A program made the translations under genes and the position numbers. Below are positions 8,205 through 16,932 of a stretch of DNA of 51,206 bases, piece by piece. The stretch is from an uncultured Dehalococcoidia bacterium. Its GTDB lineage: Bacteria > Chloroflexota > Dehalococcoidia > Lucifugimonadales > Lucifugimonadaceae. Within the stretch, counting starts at the first letter, position 1; the number at the start of each line of letters is the position of its first letter. Below the pieces are notes generated by a model, which had not been told where the DNA came from, ran no database searches, and saw nothing but the letters and a program-made list of their open reading frames with translations. The stretch spans positions 1-51,206 of the forward strand of contig CAJXEJ010000013.1 of the NCBI GenBank assembly GCA_913052475.1. Direction: 5' to 3'.

Positions 8205-9278
8205 ATGACAGAAAATTCAGAAAAGAAACGAATTATTTTCATTGGAGCAGGAGCTGTTGGTTCCTATATCGGTGGTTGGCTGTCGAATACCTGCCATGAT
8301 GTGACGCTGGTGGACCCGTGGGCAGAGCAGGTCGACACGATTCGACGGGACGGTCTGTTTGTCGAAGGTCCGCACAATTCTTTCGTCGTGCGTCCGACGG
8401 TATTTCATCTTCACGAAAACGAACTGCTGGCTCGTGTGGAACAGTTCGACATCGGATTTGTCGCGGTCAAGGCATACGACACATCATGGGCCGCAACATT
8501 CATTAATAGGTTCGTGAAACCCGAGGGATACATCGTGTCTTCGCAGAACACCTGGACCGATCCCGCAATCGCTGAAGCTGTCGGAGCCGATCGCGCTGTT
8601 GGGCTTGTAATGTCGAGCATATCGGTCGCCATGTGGGAGGCAGGGAAAGTAGAGCGTTCTGGCGATACCCGCCGACGGGATCATGGACACATCGTATTTC
8701 GTGCAGGTAATCATGATGGAAGCGATTCCGCTCGCCTCCACGAATTGATTGACATTCTCGATCCGATCGACGGTGGCAAAGTGACAACCAATCTCTGGGG
8801 CGAACGCTGGGCCAAGTTAGGGCAGAACTCGATGGGCAATCCCGTCGCAGCTTCCAGCGGCATGGGAATGGCCGACCTCAACAAGCACGCCAGAGGCCGA
8901 GAACTACAGATTCGTCTTGCACAGGAAGTTGCTTCGGTTGGTCTGGCTCTCGGGCATGATGTCGAGAACTTTGGTGGTAAATCCGCACAGGAATGGGCTG
9001 ATGCCACTCGAGGTGATGTCTACGAACTTCTCGATGGCGAGCTTGCCGAAAAATCCTCTGGTGCCAACGGGCGTCCTTCAATGGCGCAAGACGTCGTTAA
9101 AGGTCGTCCTACCGAGATCTACCAAATGAACGGATTCGTCTGCCAGCAGGGTGCAAGTATCGGGATCGACACACCAGTAAATGCTGCGATAACCGACGTA
9201 ATCCGGGCTATTGACGCAAAAGAAATCGAATCTGGATTCGAAAACGTCGAACGTGTGCTGAAATCGGCTGGATTCTAA
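8205..9278 (+). CDS. Ketopantoate reductase (PanE/ApbA)-family dehydrogenase
   Basis: A 357-residue 2-dehydropantoate-2-reductase-fold protein. The N-terminal Rossmann motif GAGAVG is at 14-19. The conserved WAKLGQN segment carries the family's catalytic lysine, and the all-helical C-terminal domain follows. It lies 32 bases after dehydratase copy B in the same direction. Many members of this family in catabolic operons reduce 2-keto acids other than ketopantoate, so a role in reducing or oxidising the 2-keto-3-deoxy product of the dehydratases is as likely as pantothenate synthesis. ATG 8205 was chosen because the upstream extension overlaps copy B and lacks homology-like features. No strong ribosome site. 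Confidence 0.85.
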   Translation: MTENSEKKRIIFIGAGAVGSYIGGWLSNTCHDVTLVDPWAEQVDTIRRDGLFVEGPHNSFVVRPTVFHLHENELLARVEQFDIGFVAVKAYDTSWAATFINRFVKPEGYIVSSQNTWTDPAIAEAVGADRAVGLVMSSISVAMWEAGKVERSGDTRRRDHGHIVFRAGNHDGSDSARLHELIDILDPIDGGKVTTNLWGERWAKLGQNSMGNPVAASSGMGMADLNKHARGRELQIRLAQEVASVGLALGHDVENFGGKSAQEWADATRGDVYELLDGELAEKSSGANGRPSMAQDVVKGRPTEIYQMNGFVCQQGASIGIDTPVNAAITDVIRAIDAKEIESGFENVERVLKSAGF

Positions 9279-9402
9279 TTGGCGCATAAAGCCCCGGTAT
9301 TTGATAATTTCAGTCGTTAATTCGCGTGGGATTCCGATAGAGTCGGGCACAGTTGCTTGAACTCAAACTAATCCACTTACCGGTACGACCAAACGCAGAT
9401 TA

Positions 9403-12213
9403 TTGCCTGGAATACACGAAGACACACTCATAGCTCTAGACCTTGAAACGACAGGTGTGAGCGCAAAAACCGATCACATCATCGAGGTCGGTGCCGTCAA
9501 GTTCAAAGGCGGAGAGCAGGTTGATACGTTCAGTGCACTGGTAAATCCGCAGCGAAAGCTTTCGAGCTTCATCGTTGGCCTCACCGGCATCACCCAGGAA
9601 AAAGTCGATGCCGCGTCCGACTGGGATGATGTGAAATCTGATGTTGCTGATTTTATTGCGGGTTTTCCGATCATCGGTCATAACGTTGGCTTCGATGCCT
9701 CGTTCCTACGCTCACACGGAGTGAAGCCTGACGGCTTGTACGACACGATGTCGATGGCCGAAATCGCCCTTCCTGCAGGACCCGAATACAGCTTAGGGCG
9801 ATTGTCACAACGTTTTGGATTCCTCCACGACAAACCTCATCGTGCGCTTTCCGATGCTCTCGCAACCCGCGATCTTTTCTTGCATCTGCTGGGCATTATC
9901 GAAGGATTCGACCGATCTGTGCTTGAGCAGATCAAATCGCTTGGGGAGTACTCGAAATCTCCCCTGGGTGCTCTTGTTGGTCGTATTCTCGATTCAGACG
10001 ATTCGGCTTTGCTTTCGACGAGCGATAGCCTCACGGGGATCGACTCCAAGGAACTGTCGTTGCGCTTGCGCTCTTCGGGCAAAATTCCTGCAGTGGAACC
10101 TCACAAATATGATCAAGACGAAAAGGACAGCCAGAAGATCATCGAGGCTGTCGATCAGATTTTCGGCGAGGGCGGATCGCTAGAAATATCGTTAGAAGGC
10201 TTCGAATCCCGACCTGAACAAGGTGAGATGGCTAGGGCAGTATCCGACGCTATCGAAAACGGTGAGCATCTCATCGTCGAAGCCGGGACAGGAGTCGGTA
10301 AATCGCTCGCGTATTTGATCCCCTCGGTGCTCCACGCTGTTCGCACCGGAGCCAAGGTGTTGGTGTCGACGAACACGATCAACCTTCAAGAGCAGTTGAT
10401 TGGCAAAGATGTTGAGATCACCGCGGCTGCTCTTGCCGAGTTTGGTGAAAAATCCGACCGCATGCGTGCTGCCCAACTCAAGGGACGAGCCAACTACCTG
10501 TGTTTCAAGCGCTGGCAGAACGCCGTTCGCAGCACCGAACCAAACGATGTCGAGTCGAAGTTGCTGTCCAAAATACTGATCTGGCTGCGTGACACAGAAA
10601 CCGGCGATCGCAACGAACTCGCACTTGGTCGACTCACACCGATGTTCGGTCGTTACTCAGCCCAGGGCGCATTGCTCTGTCCGTCGAGCGAAGGGCCGTG
10701 TTTTCTCAGGAAAGCACGCAATCAAGCGAACGCCTCAAACGTCGTGATCATCAACCACGCCATGTTGATGTCAGACATCGCAATGGGGGGTGGGTTACTT
10801 CCTGAGCACGATGTATTGGTTATCGATGAGGCGCATCATCTCGAATCGGCGGCAACTAGCCATCTGGGATTTTCTGTCAATCAGTACCAACTTGAGAACG
10901 AGCTTCGGCAACTTACAGGGGCACGGGGAATTCTGGCACAGCTTGCGTCGACGATTTCGAGAGGTGTTGTTAACGCCCTCGACGCCTCAACAAACATCGC
11001 TCTGCAGGCCACCGAAGCGGTTGAGTCCGCCACGCAGACATCGTCAACCATGTTCGATCTTGCGACTCAGATCGCAACGGCCCAGACACGCGGTTCGAAT
11101 ACGCAGGCAGAGCTCAGACTCACTTCCGCCATCCGAGCCCAGCCGATCTGGAGCGATCTTGAAATCGCCTGGGAGAACGCAAACACTCGATTGCTTGAAG
11201 TTTCAGCACACCTCGGAGAACTCTGCGAAAAGGCATCAGCGACCAAAGACAGTTCGGCTGAAGGACTTGTCCTCGACGCCTATGCAGTAAAAGATTCGAT
11301 TGAATCGGCAGTCAGTTCGTTGAGAGAAGCGATTCCAGAACCACAAGATGACAGCGTTTACTGGTTGCGTGTGCAATCAGGCACTCGTGGGACAAATATC
11401 AACGGTGCACCGCTCGATGTCTCGGTCAAGCTGAACCAGGCGTTGTTCGAGACGGATCGAACGGTGATTCTCACCGGCGCGACCGTTGCTTACGAGAAAA
11501 ATTTCGAACATTACCGGGATTCCATTGGACTCCAAACCGGGAACGATCTGGTTCTAGGCTCGCCATACGACTATAAAAAGAACACGCTGATTGCCGTGCC
11601 CCAAGACATGCCTGCACCGGGTGATCCCGGTTTTGCCAACGCGACAGCCGATGCGCTAATCGATATCGCGAAATCTAGCGCCGGACGAGTATTGGCATTG
11701 TTCACGTCGATATCTGCGCTCGACAACGCTCGCAAAGCCATTTCTTCGGTACTCGGGCAAGAAGGAATTAGAGTGATTGCTCAAGGAGTCGATGGCTCTC
11801 CGGCTCGGATCATGCGAATGCTGGCGGAAGAAGGACCTACGATTGCGTTGGGAACAAGTAGCCTCTGGGAAGGAGTCGACCTTCAGGGTGCATCACTCGA
11901 CGCACTGGTAATGGCAAGACTGCCATTCCCAGTTCCGTCCGATCCAATCGTAGCCGCTCGCAGCGAGCAGTTTGATGATGGATTTAGCGAATACAGCATC
12001 CCTGAAGCTGTGCAGCGGTTCCGGCAAGGTTTTGGTCGCCTTATTCGGTCGCGTACGGATCGTGGAGCGTTTGTGATTCTCGACAATCGAATCGTGACCA
12101 AGAACTACGGTGTGAAATTCCAGCGATCGCTGCCCAGATGCACCGTTCGGCGAGTTAGCACTGAACGTCTATTTCCCCTTCTTAAGAGCTGGCAAGATGG
12201 GACTTTTGAGTGA
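9403..12213 (+). CDS. dinG: DinG/XPD-type helicase fused to DnaQ-like 3'-5' exonuclease
   Basis: A 936-residue fusion. Residues 1-170 form a DEDDh exonuclease: D13-x-E15, D98 in HNVGFD, then H146 and D151. Residues about 250-930 form a superfamily-2 helicase: Walker A AGTGVGKS near 292-299, DEAH near 472-475, and motif VI QGFGRLIR near the end. Between the helicase motifs three cysteines stand where XPD/DinG proteins place an iron-sulfur cluster (C367, C426, C433); the usual fourth is not evident. This architecture matches the DinG/YpvA type of Firmicutes and Chloroflexota. It probably acts in repair or R-loop/G4 resolution. Start is TTG 9403; the stop overlaps the ogg start by four bases (GTGA). 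Confidence 0.92.
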   Translation: MPGIHEDTLIALDLETTGVSAKTDHIIEVGAVKFKGGEQVDTFSALVNPQRKLSSFIVGLTGITQEKVDAASDWDDVKSDVADFIAGFPIIGHNVGFDASFLRSHGVKPDGLYDTMSMAEIALPAGPEYSLGRLSQRFGFLHDKPHRALSDALATRDLFLHLLGIIEGFDRSVLEQIKSLGEYSKSPLGALVGRILDSDDSALLSTSDSLTGIDSKELSLRLRSSGKIPAVEPHKYDQDEKDSQKIIEAVDQIFGEGGSLEISLEGFESRPEQGEMARAVSDAIENGEHLIVEAGTGVGKSLAYLIPSVLHAVRTGAKVLVSTNTINLQEQLIGKDVEITAAALAEFGEKSDRMRAAQLKGRANYLCFKRWQNAVRSTEPNDVESKLLSKILIWLRDTETGDRNELALGRLTPMFGRYSAQGALLCPSSEGPCFLRKARNQANASNVVIINHAMLMSDIAMGGGLLPEHDVLVIDEAHHLESAATSHLGFSVNQYQLENELRQLTGARGILAQLASTISRGVVNALDASTNIALQATEAVESATQTSSTMFDLATQIATAQTRGSNTQAELRLTSAIRAQPIWSDLEIAWENANTRLLEVSAHLGELCEKASATKDSSAEGLVLDAYAVKDSIESAVSSLREAIPEPQDDSVYWLRVQSGTRGTNINGAPLDVSVKLNQALFETDRTVILTGATVAYEKNFEHYRDSIGLQTGNDLVLGSPYDYKKNTLIAVPQDMPAPGDPGFANATADALIDIAKSSAGRVLALFTSISALDNARKAISSVLGQEGIRVIAQGVDGSPARIMRMLAEEGPTIALGTSSLWEGVDLQGASLDALVMARLPFPVPSDPIVAARSEQFDDGFSEYSIPEAVQRFRQGFGRLIRSRTDRGAFVILDNRIVTKNYGVKFQRSLPRCTVRRVSTERLFPLLKSWQDGTFE

Positions 12214-13145
12214 CCGTTTCTGATAACAGAACCACTACCACTAATTCAGTGTTCTTGTCCACCGGCTACATCGATGTCGAAGCGACGCTCGACGGTGGGC
12301 AGGCATTTCGTTGGTGGCCCGAGGATTCAGGTGGGTATCGCGGCATCGTCGGGCGCCGAGTGGTGAACGTCAGTGAGACAGACGGTGGCGTGGTGATTAC
12401 ACCGCTCGACGGGAAAAGCTCTGACGGACTTGGACATTTGATGCTGGAATATCTTGGCGAGGATCATGATATCGAGGGGTTTCGCACCCGGTTTGCCGAT
12501 GATAAGTGCCTCGGACCGGCGCTGCGTGGCTATTCAGGTTTACGAGTGCTGCGCCAAGATCCGTGGGAGTGTCTGTTCTCATTTATTACGTCTAGCACAT
12601 CAAATATTCCAAGAATCAAACTGAATGTTGGATCGGTAGTGGAGTGTCTTGGTTACTCGGTGGGTCCTAAGGTACGCGATGTCACCTTTCCCGAACCTGA
12701 AGTTGTATCGGGAGTTGGAGAGCAGTTTTTACGTGATTTAGGCTTCGGATTTCGAGCGAAATACCTTGTGCCAGCTGCGGAAGCTGTTGCCTCGGGTCAA
12801 CTGAATCTGACTGATCTACGAGAAGCGACATATGCGGAAGCTCGAGAAGCCTTAACCGCTCTCCACGGAGTTGGCGAGAAAGTCGCCGATTGCGTCCTAG
12901 CGTTCTCACTCGACAAACCTGAATCGTTCATCGTTGATCGGCACATATTGCGTGCGTTGCACAAGTGGTACGACCTACCCGAAAATTCGTCGATTTCTTA
13001 CGCTGCCGATTGGGCACGGGATTACTTCGGTGACCACTCATCCCTAGCAAACCAGTACATGTTTCACAGAGAGCGTCTCGCTCGTCGTGCGTCTGAGTGG
13101 GGCGGTGTTCATACCGCACGGGCACTCCCTGAGGACGAGAACTAG
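12210..13145 (+). CDS. ogg: 8-oxoguanine DNA glycosylase, OGG1 type
   Basis: A 311-residue bifunctional glycosylase/AP lyase that removes 8-oxoguanine. The N-terminal OGG domain has GGQAFRW (29-35) and LRQDPWECLFSF. The helix-hairpin-helix-GPD core has GVGEKVADC with catalytic K224, and D243 in IVDRH. The 19-residue K-D spacing equals that of human OGG1 (K249/D268). OGG1-type enzymes are less common in bacteria than MutM. Start is GTG 12210, overlapping the dinG stop, so the two repair genes are coupled. The stop TAG shares the palindrome CTAG (13142-13145) with the stop of the convergent nucleotidyltransferase gene. Confidence 0.93.
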   Translation: MTVSDNRTTTTNSVFLSTGYIDVEATLDGGQAFRWWPEDSGGYRGIVGRRVVNVSETDGGVVITPLDGKSSDGLGHLMLEYLGEDHDIEGFRTRFADDKCLGPALRGYSGLRVLRQDPWECLFSFITSSTSNIPRIKLNVGSVVECLGYSVGPKVRDVTFPEPEVVSGVGEQFLRDLGFGFRAKYLVPAAEAVASGQLNLTDLREATYAEAREALTALHGVGEKVADCVLAFSLDKPESFIVDRHILRALHKWYDLPENSSISYAADWARDYFGDHSSLANQYMFHRERLARRASEWGGVHTARALPEDEN

Positions 13146-14416
13146 CTGGTAAGAAAGTCTGGTAGCCGACTCCGGGCGAGATCCAGTTCTTGCTGCTTCG
13201 AACCGACCTTTCCATCGAGCTTTGCGCGCTTGACCACGTCGATCAACTGACCGATTACCGGACCTTCAGGAATACCTATGGCGATCAGATCGTCTCCGTT
13301 GATCTCCGGTACTACAAACCTGAGTTTCTCTCCGTATTCGACTAGCCGATCACGGCGGGGTAGTGGAGGTCCGGCTGCGATGTGAGCGTTGATCGACGCT
13401 AAAGGAATCTGGTGAAGTATTTCGGCGATTTCGCTTGGTCGTAGGTCAGGATCGTCGAGGAGTGCAACGGTTTTCGCCAATAGGGCATTTCCGGTGATCG
13501 ATTCGCCCCAATTAACCGGACCATCGAACCTGAGAACAACTTGACTGGCTTCATCCTCGCTCAGTCCGAACGTCACAATTGCCAGAAGTTCGCTGAGTTC
13601 GGTCGAGAGATTACCTGCCTCAGACATGGATTCAAGAGTTTGGAGTGCCCTTGATCCAACACGGAGTCCGGGACTAATCGCCCCAAGCAAGCCGATTTCC
13701 TCTGACACGCGCATTTGCTCAACACGCGTCGGTTCAGCAAGCATCAACTCAAACTCATTCCGGACGCGGATGCCACTGAGTTGGTCGATACTACTGAGTG
13801 AACTAGCGATCAACTCACTCGTCCTGGGTTCGATCGAAAATCCTAGCCTTGTCGCATACCGAACTGCCCGGAATATCCGAGTCGGGTCATCGACAAAACT
13901 CCCGTCGTGCAGAATTTTTATTCGCTTCCGCATGATGTCGCCAAATCCGTTTGCGGGATCGACTAAATTACCCCAGTCGTTCGGCGAAAGAGATACGGCC
14001 ATTGAATTGACAGTAAAGTCACGGCGCTTCAGATCGTCTTCGATGCTAGAAGCGGCAATATCCGGTAGTGCGGCTGGTTCGTCGTATTGTTCGGATCGTG
14101 CAGTCACGATGTCGATCGACCGTACCCCGGCCAACTCATCAGAAGTATTTATCTTGAACGTTAAGAACTGAGATTCAGTCGGTGGATCCTGTCTAAGGCG
14201 GTCCGCCAGAACCTCAGCGAACCTTCCCGCATTGCCGACCACAGAAAGATCGATGTCACCGGGCTGACGGTCGAGAATGAGATCGCGCACAATACCGCCG
14301 ACTATGAAAACGCCGTCGAGCTCATGGAGTTCACCCGAAATATCCCGGCATAACTCGAACACCCGCTGGTATTCGGGGGAAGACTTCGTTGTGAGCAGTT
14401 GGGCTATGTTGGGCAT
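13142..14416 (-). CDS. CCA tRNA nucleotidyltransferase / poly(A) polymerase family protein
   Basis: A class II nucleotidyltransferase of 424 residues. The head domain has FIVGGIVRD (38-45), the catalytic DID at 54-56 and KRRDFTVNSMA. The neck has DPTRIFRAVRYATRLGF for nucleotide selection and RNA binding. It adds CCA (or CC/A) to tRNA 3' ends, or is a poly(A) polymerase; sequence alone does not separate these. The two tRNA genes in this window encode CCA already. There is no HD domain. Its 3' end overlaps ogg by four bases. It is divergent from the DsbA-like selenoprotein candidate. Confidence 0.88.
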   Translation of the reverse strand: MPNIAQLLTTKSSPEYQRVFELCRDISGELHELDGVFIVGGIVRDLILDRQPGDIDLSVVGNAGRFAEVLADRLRQDPPTESQFLTFKINTSDELAGVRSIDIVTARSEQYDEPAALPDIAASSIEDDLKRRDFTVNSMAVSLSPNDWGNLVDPANGFGDIMRKRIKILHDGSFVDDPTRIFRAVRYATRLGFSIEPRTSELIASSLSSIDQLSGIRVRNEFELMLAEPTRVEQMRVSEEIGLLGAISPGLRVGSRALQTLESMSEAGNLSTELSELLAIVTFGLSEDEASQVVLRFDGPVNWGESITGNALLAKTVALLDDPDLRPSEIAEILHQIPLASINAHIAAGPPLPRRDRLVEYGEKLRFVVPEINGDDLIAIGIPEGPVIGQLIDVVKRAKLDGKVGSKQQELDLARSRLPDFLTS

Positions 14417-14563
14417 ATGTGTGTGGTAACGAGGTGAACGCTCTTGATTTCTGGACTGAACTGAATACTAAGCGTAATTATGGAATCTTTGCCCGAACGA
14501 TTCGATGTAGCGTTGCTAGAATTCGTGCAGATGAGCGAGGGATTAGCGAAAGAACGTCTAGCA

Positions 14564-15202
14564 GTGACGCAAGCAAACACACCGGTCAAGATCGATGTAT
14601 TTATCGACTACACCTGACCGTGGGTACGACAGGCCGGCATTTGGTTGGCCAGAGTAAAAGAAGAACTCGGCGACGAATTGGAAATCAATTGGCGGAATTT
14701 TGCGCTTGAGCAGGTCAATTCCAAAGAAGGAGACGATTGGAAGGCGTGGGAACAGGGTTCGGACTACATGAGCCGGGGTCTTTGGCCTCTTCGCGGTGGA
14801 ATCTCGGCCCGAGCGCAGGGAACTGACGCGCACAATGACTACATGGAGAAGATCCTTCATGCCAAGCACGTTGAGCGAGAAGATGTTCGTACACGTGAAT
14901 CTGTAATCGAAATCGCAAAAACTGCTTCGCTGGATATCGAAAAATTCACTTCCGTCCTCGACGACCCAGATTCGCTTGCTCAAATCGGGATCGATCACGA
15001 AGAAGCGCTTACACACGGTGTGTTTGGAACACCTACATTCGTTTTCGCCGATGGCTCGTCGGCATTCTTGAAAATGTTCACGCCACCTGAGAACGAAACG
15101 ATGAGTGCGTTCAACGATTTCATGGGTATCGCCAGTAGGCGAAAATACTTCGGCGAGCTGAAGCGGCCTCAGCCACCTTGGCCGCGAAATGCACGAGACT
15201 AA
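14564..15202 (+). CDS. DsbA-like thioredoxin-fold protein, candidate selenoprotein (in-frame TGA at 14615)
   Basis: This DsbA/FrnE-type oxidoreductase of about 212 residues is readable only if TGA 14615-14617 is translated. The first strand VKIDVFIDYT leads directly into TGA then PWVRQAG, so the TGA sits on the N-terminal catalytic cysteine of the DsbA motif. The frame then continues open for 195 codons. It includes the helical insertion domain and the cis-proline loop GVFGTPTF (P157). No cysteine occurs anywhere in the frame, so selenocysteine would be the sole redox centre (U-P-W-V, a one-chalcogen site). Start is uncertain: GTG 14564 gives the usual short N-terminus, while ATG 14531 and ATG 14480 are open in frame. 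None has a clear ribosome site. A Cys-to-stop nonsense mutation is the alternative. Confidence 0.75.
14632..14650 (+). promoter_or_regulatory. Candidate bacterial SECIS hairpin
   Basis: GGCC (14632-14635) pairs with GGCC (14647-14650) around an 11-base loop that begins GG; two further G-U pairs could extend the stem inward. The loop starts 18 bases after the TGA. A stem of at least 4 bp, a G in the first two loop positions and 16-37 bases from UGA to loop are the published bacterial SECIS criteria, and all are met. SelB binding is inferred. Confidence 0.6.
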
Positions 15203-15208
15203 CCGGTT

Positions 15209-15937
15209 TTGCCAATAACCCCGCTAGACACGGACCAGATCACATCGCTCGAAAATGCGTTGAACGTAATGTTCAGTGACAAGGATGTTCTGACCCTTGC
15301 GCTGACTCATCAGTCGTACTCAAACGAACATCCCGATTTTCCTGCGATCTCTAACGAGAGGTTGGAATTTCTTGGCGATTCGATCGTCGGAATGGTAATT
15401 GCCGATCGCCTGTATTCAGGTGCGCCCGATCTTCAGGAAGGCGACCTCACCGTCAGGCGATCACAGGTTGTTCGCCGTGAAACTCTGGCAACCGCTGCGA
15501 GAACGATCGGCCTCGGAGAATGGCTCGTAATGGGCAAGGGTGAAGCGGCGGCGGGAGGCGATGATCGGTCATCGAATCTTGCGGACACTTTCGAGGCGGT
15601 AGTCGGTGCCGTGTACGTCGACCGTGGTTATCGGCAGGCGAAAGCATTCGTGAACCGATGGCTTGGTGAGCACGTCAACGAAGCCCTTCAAACCGAAACG
15701 AAAAAGGATCCAAAATCCCTGCTACAGGAGTATCTGCAGGCGAATGGCAGTACGCCACCTCGATATCGACTGATTTCAGAAACCGGCACTCAGAGTGATC
15801 TCGTATTTACTATGGCAGTCGTGATCGACGACAAACCGATCGCATCAGGCATCGGTTCTCGGAAAATCGATGCAGAGCGCGAGGCTGCCAGATTTGCGCT
15901 GGATCATCTACGAACGCAATCGTCGTCCAACCGGTAA
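15209..15937 (+). CDS. rnc: Ribonuclease III
   Basis: A double-strand-specific RNA endonuclease of 242 residues for rRNA and mRNA processing. The signature NERLEFLGDS is at 49-58 with catalytic acidic residues E53 and D57, and E129 in DTFEAVVGA. The C-terminal double-stranded-RNA-binding domain begins at DPKSLLQEYL. Start is TTG 15209, six bases after the DsbA-like stop, with no clear ribosome site, which suggests read-through translation from the upstream gene. The rnc-ftsY order is common in bacteria. Confidence 0.95.
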   Translation: MPITPLDTDQITSLENALNVMFSDKDVLTLALTHQSYSNEHPDFPAISNERLEFLGDSIVGMVIADRLYSGAPDLQEGDLTVRRSQVVRRETLATAARTIGLGEWLVMGKGEAAAGGDDRSSNLADTFEAVVGAVYVDRGYRQAKAFVNRWLGEHVNEALQTETKKDPKSLLQEYLQANGSTPPRYRLISETGTQSDLVFTMAVVIDDKPIASGIGSRKIDAEREAARFALDHLRTQSSSNR

Positions 15938-15980
15938 TCTGAGTTCAGACAGTTATTAAAGGAAGAAAGAGGAATCGACA

Positions 15981-16913
15981 CTGTTCGGCGTATTCAAAAA
16001 GAAAGAAAAGACTGCGGCGAGTTCCGAAAAAACGGGAACGGCGTGGCGAGGACGACTTGGTGGGATATTTCGTCGTTCCAATATCGACGATGAATTCTGG
16101 GACGAGCTGGAAGAAGCACTTGTTGTCTCCGACGTAGGTGTGAACACGACAATGAGTTTGATCGATCAACTTCGAGATATCGTTGATGATGAATCTCTGA
16201 AGGAACCCGAGCAAGTCAGAGTTCGAATGCGCTCTCTAATCAGCGAAATGCTGACCGATACATCCGATTTCGATCCTGTCCCCGACGGGGAACCAGTCGT
16301 CCTACTCGTTGTAGGCGTGAACGGGGCAGGGAAGACAACTTCCATTGCCAAACTGGTCGATGTGGCAAAGGCAGAAGGGCAGAACGTGATGCTCGCTGCT
16401 GCCGATACATTCCGTGCCGGTGCTATCGAACAGATACAGATCTGGGGGAACCGATTGGGCGTACCCGTCATCGCACAGAAAGCCGGCAGCGATCCAGCTG
16501 CAGTTGCATTCGATGCCCTAAACGCCGCCCGTGCCCGCAAAGTTGATCTGCTGATTATCGATACCGCGGGCAGATTGCACACGACTCACAATCTTATGGA
16601 AGAGCTTCGGAAGGTGAGGGGTATCGTCGAAAAAAATGGCTCGGGTTTCGCTGAACGTGTTCTGCTTGTTATCGATGGCACCACAGGTCAAAACGGTCTA
16701 ATACAAGCTAAATCGTTCACTGAATCCGTGAAATGCGACGGTGTATTCCTTACAAAGCTAGATGGCACAGCAAAAGGCGGAGTCGCACTGGCGATCGTAG
16801 GTGATCTGGGATTACCGATCTGGTTTATTGGCACTGGAGAAAAATCATCCGATATGTCTGCTTTTGACGCTGAGGCTTTCGCCGGTGCGCTCCTACCCGA
16901 ACCCCGTGTTTAA
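15981..16913 (+). CDS. ftsY: Signal recognition particle receptor FtsY, probable CTG start
   Basis: A 310-residue SRP receptor GTPase. An in-frame TAA lies just upstream, and the only start-like codon before the conserved NG domain is CTG 15981. It is preceded by AGAGGA at a normal distance and yields the typical FtsY beginning MFGVFKKKEK. The first ATG or GTG (GTG 16140) would remove part of the N-domain four-helix bundle. G-domain motifs are intact: GVNGAGKTT near 112-120, DTFRAGAIEQ, DTAGRLH and TKLDGTAKGG. The long acidic A domain of E. coli is absent, as in many bacteria. It targets nascent membrane proteins, which suits its place just before a set of large membrane proteins. Confidence 0.93.
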   Translation: MFGVFKKKEKTAASSEKTGTAWRGRLGGIFRRSNIDDEFWDELEEALVVSDVGVNTTMSLIDQLRDIVDDESLKEPEQVRVRMRSLISEMLTDTSDFDPVPDGEPVVLLVVGVNGAGKTTSIAKLVDVAKAEGQNVMLAAADTFRAGAIEQIQIWGNRLGVPVIAQKAGSDPAAVAFDALNAARARKVDLLIIDTAGRLHTTHNLMEELRKVRGIVEKNGSGFAERVLLVIDGTTGQNGLIQAKSFTESVKCDGVFLTKLDGTAKGGVALAIVGDLGLPIWFIGTGEKSSDMSAFDAEAFAGALLPEPRV

Positions 16914-16932
16914 ACGAAGCAACTACAAGTAA

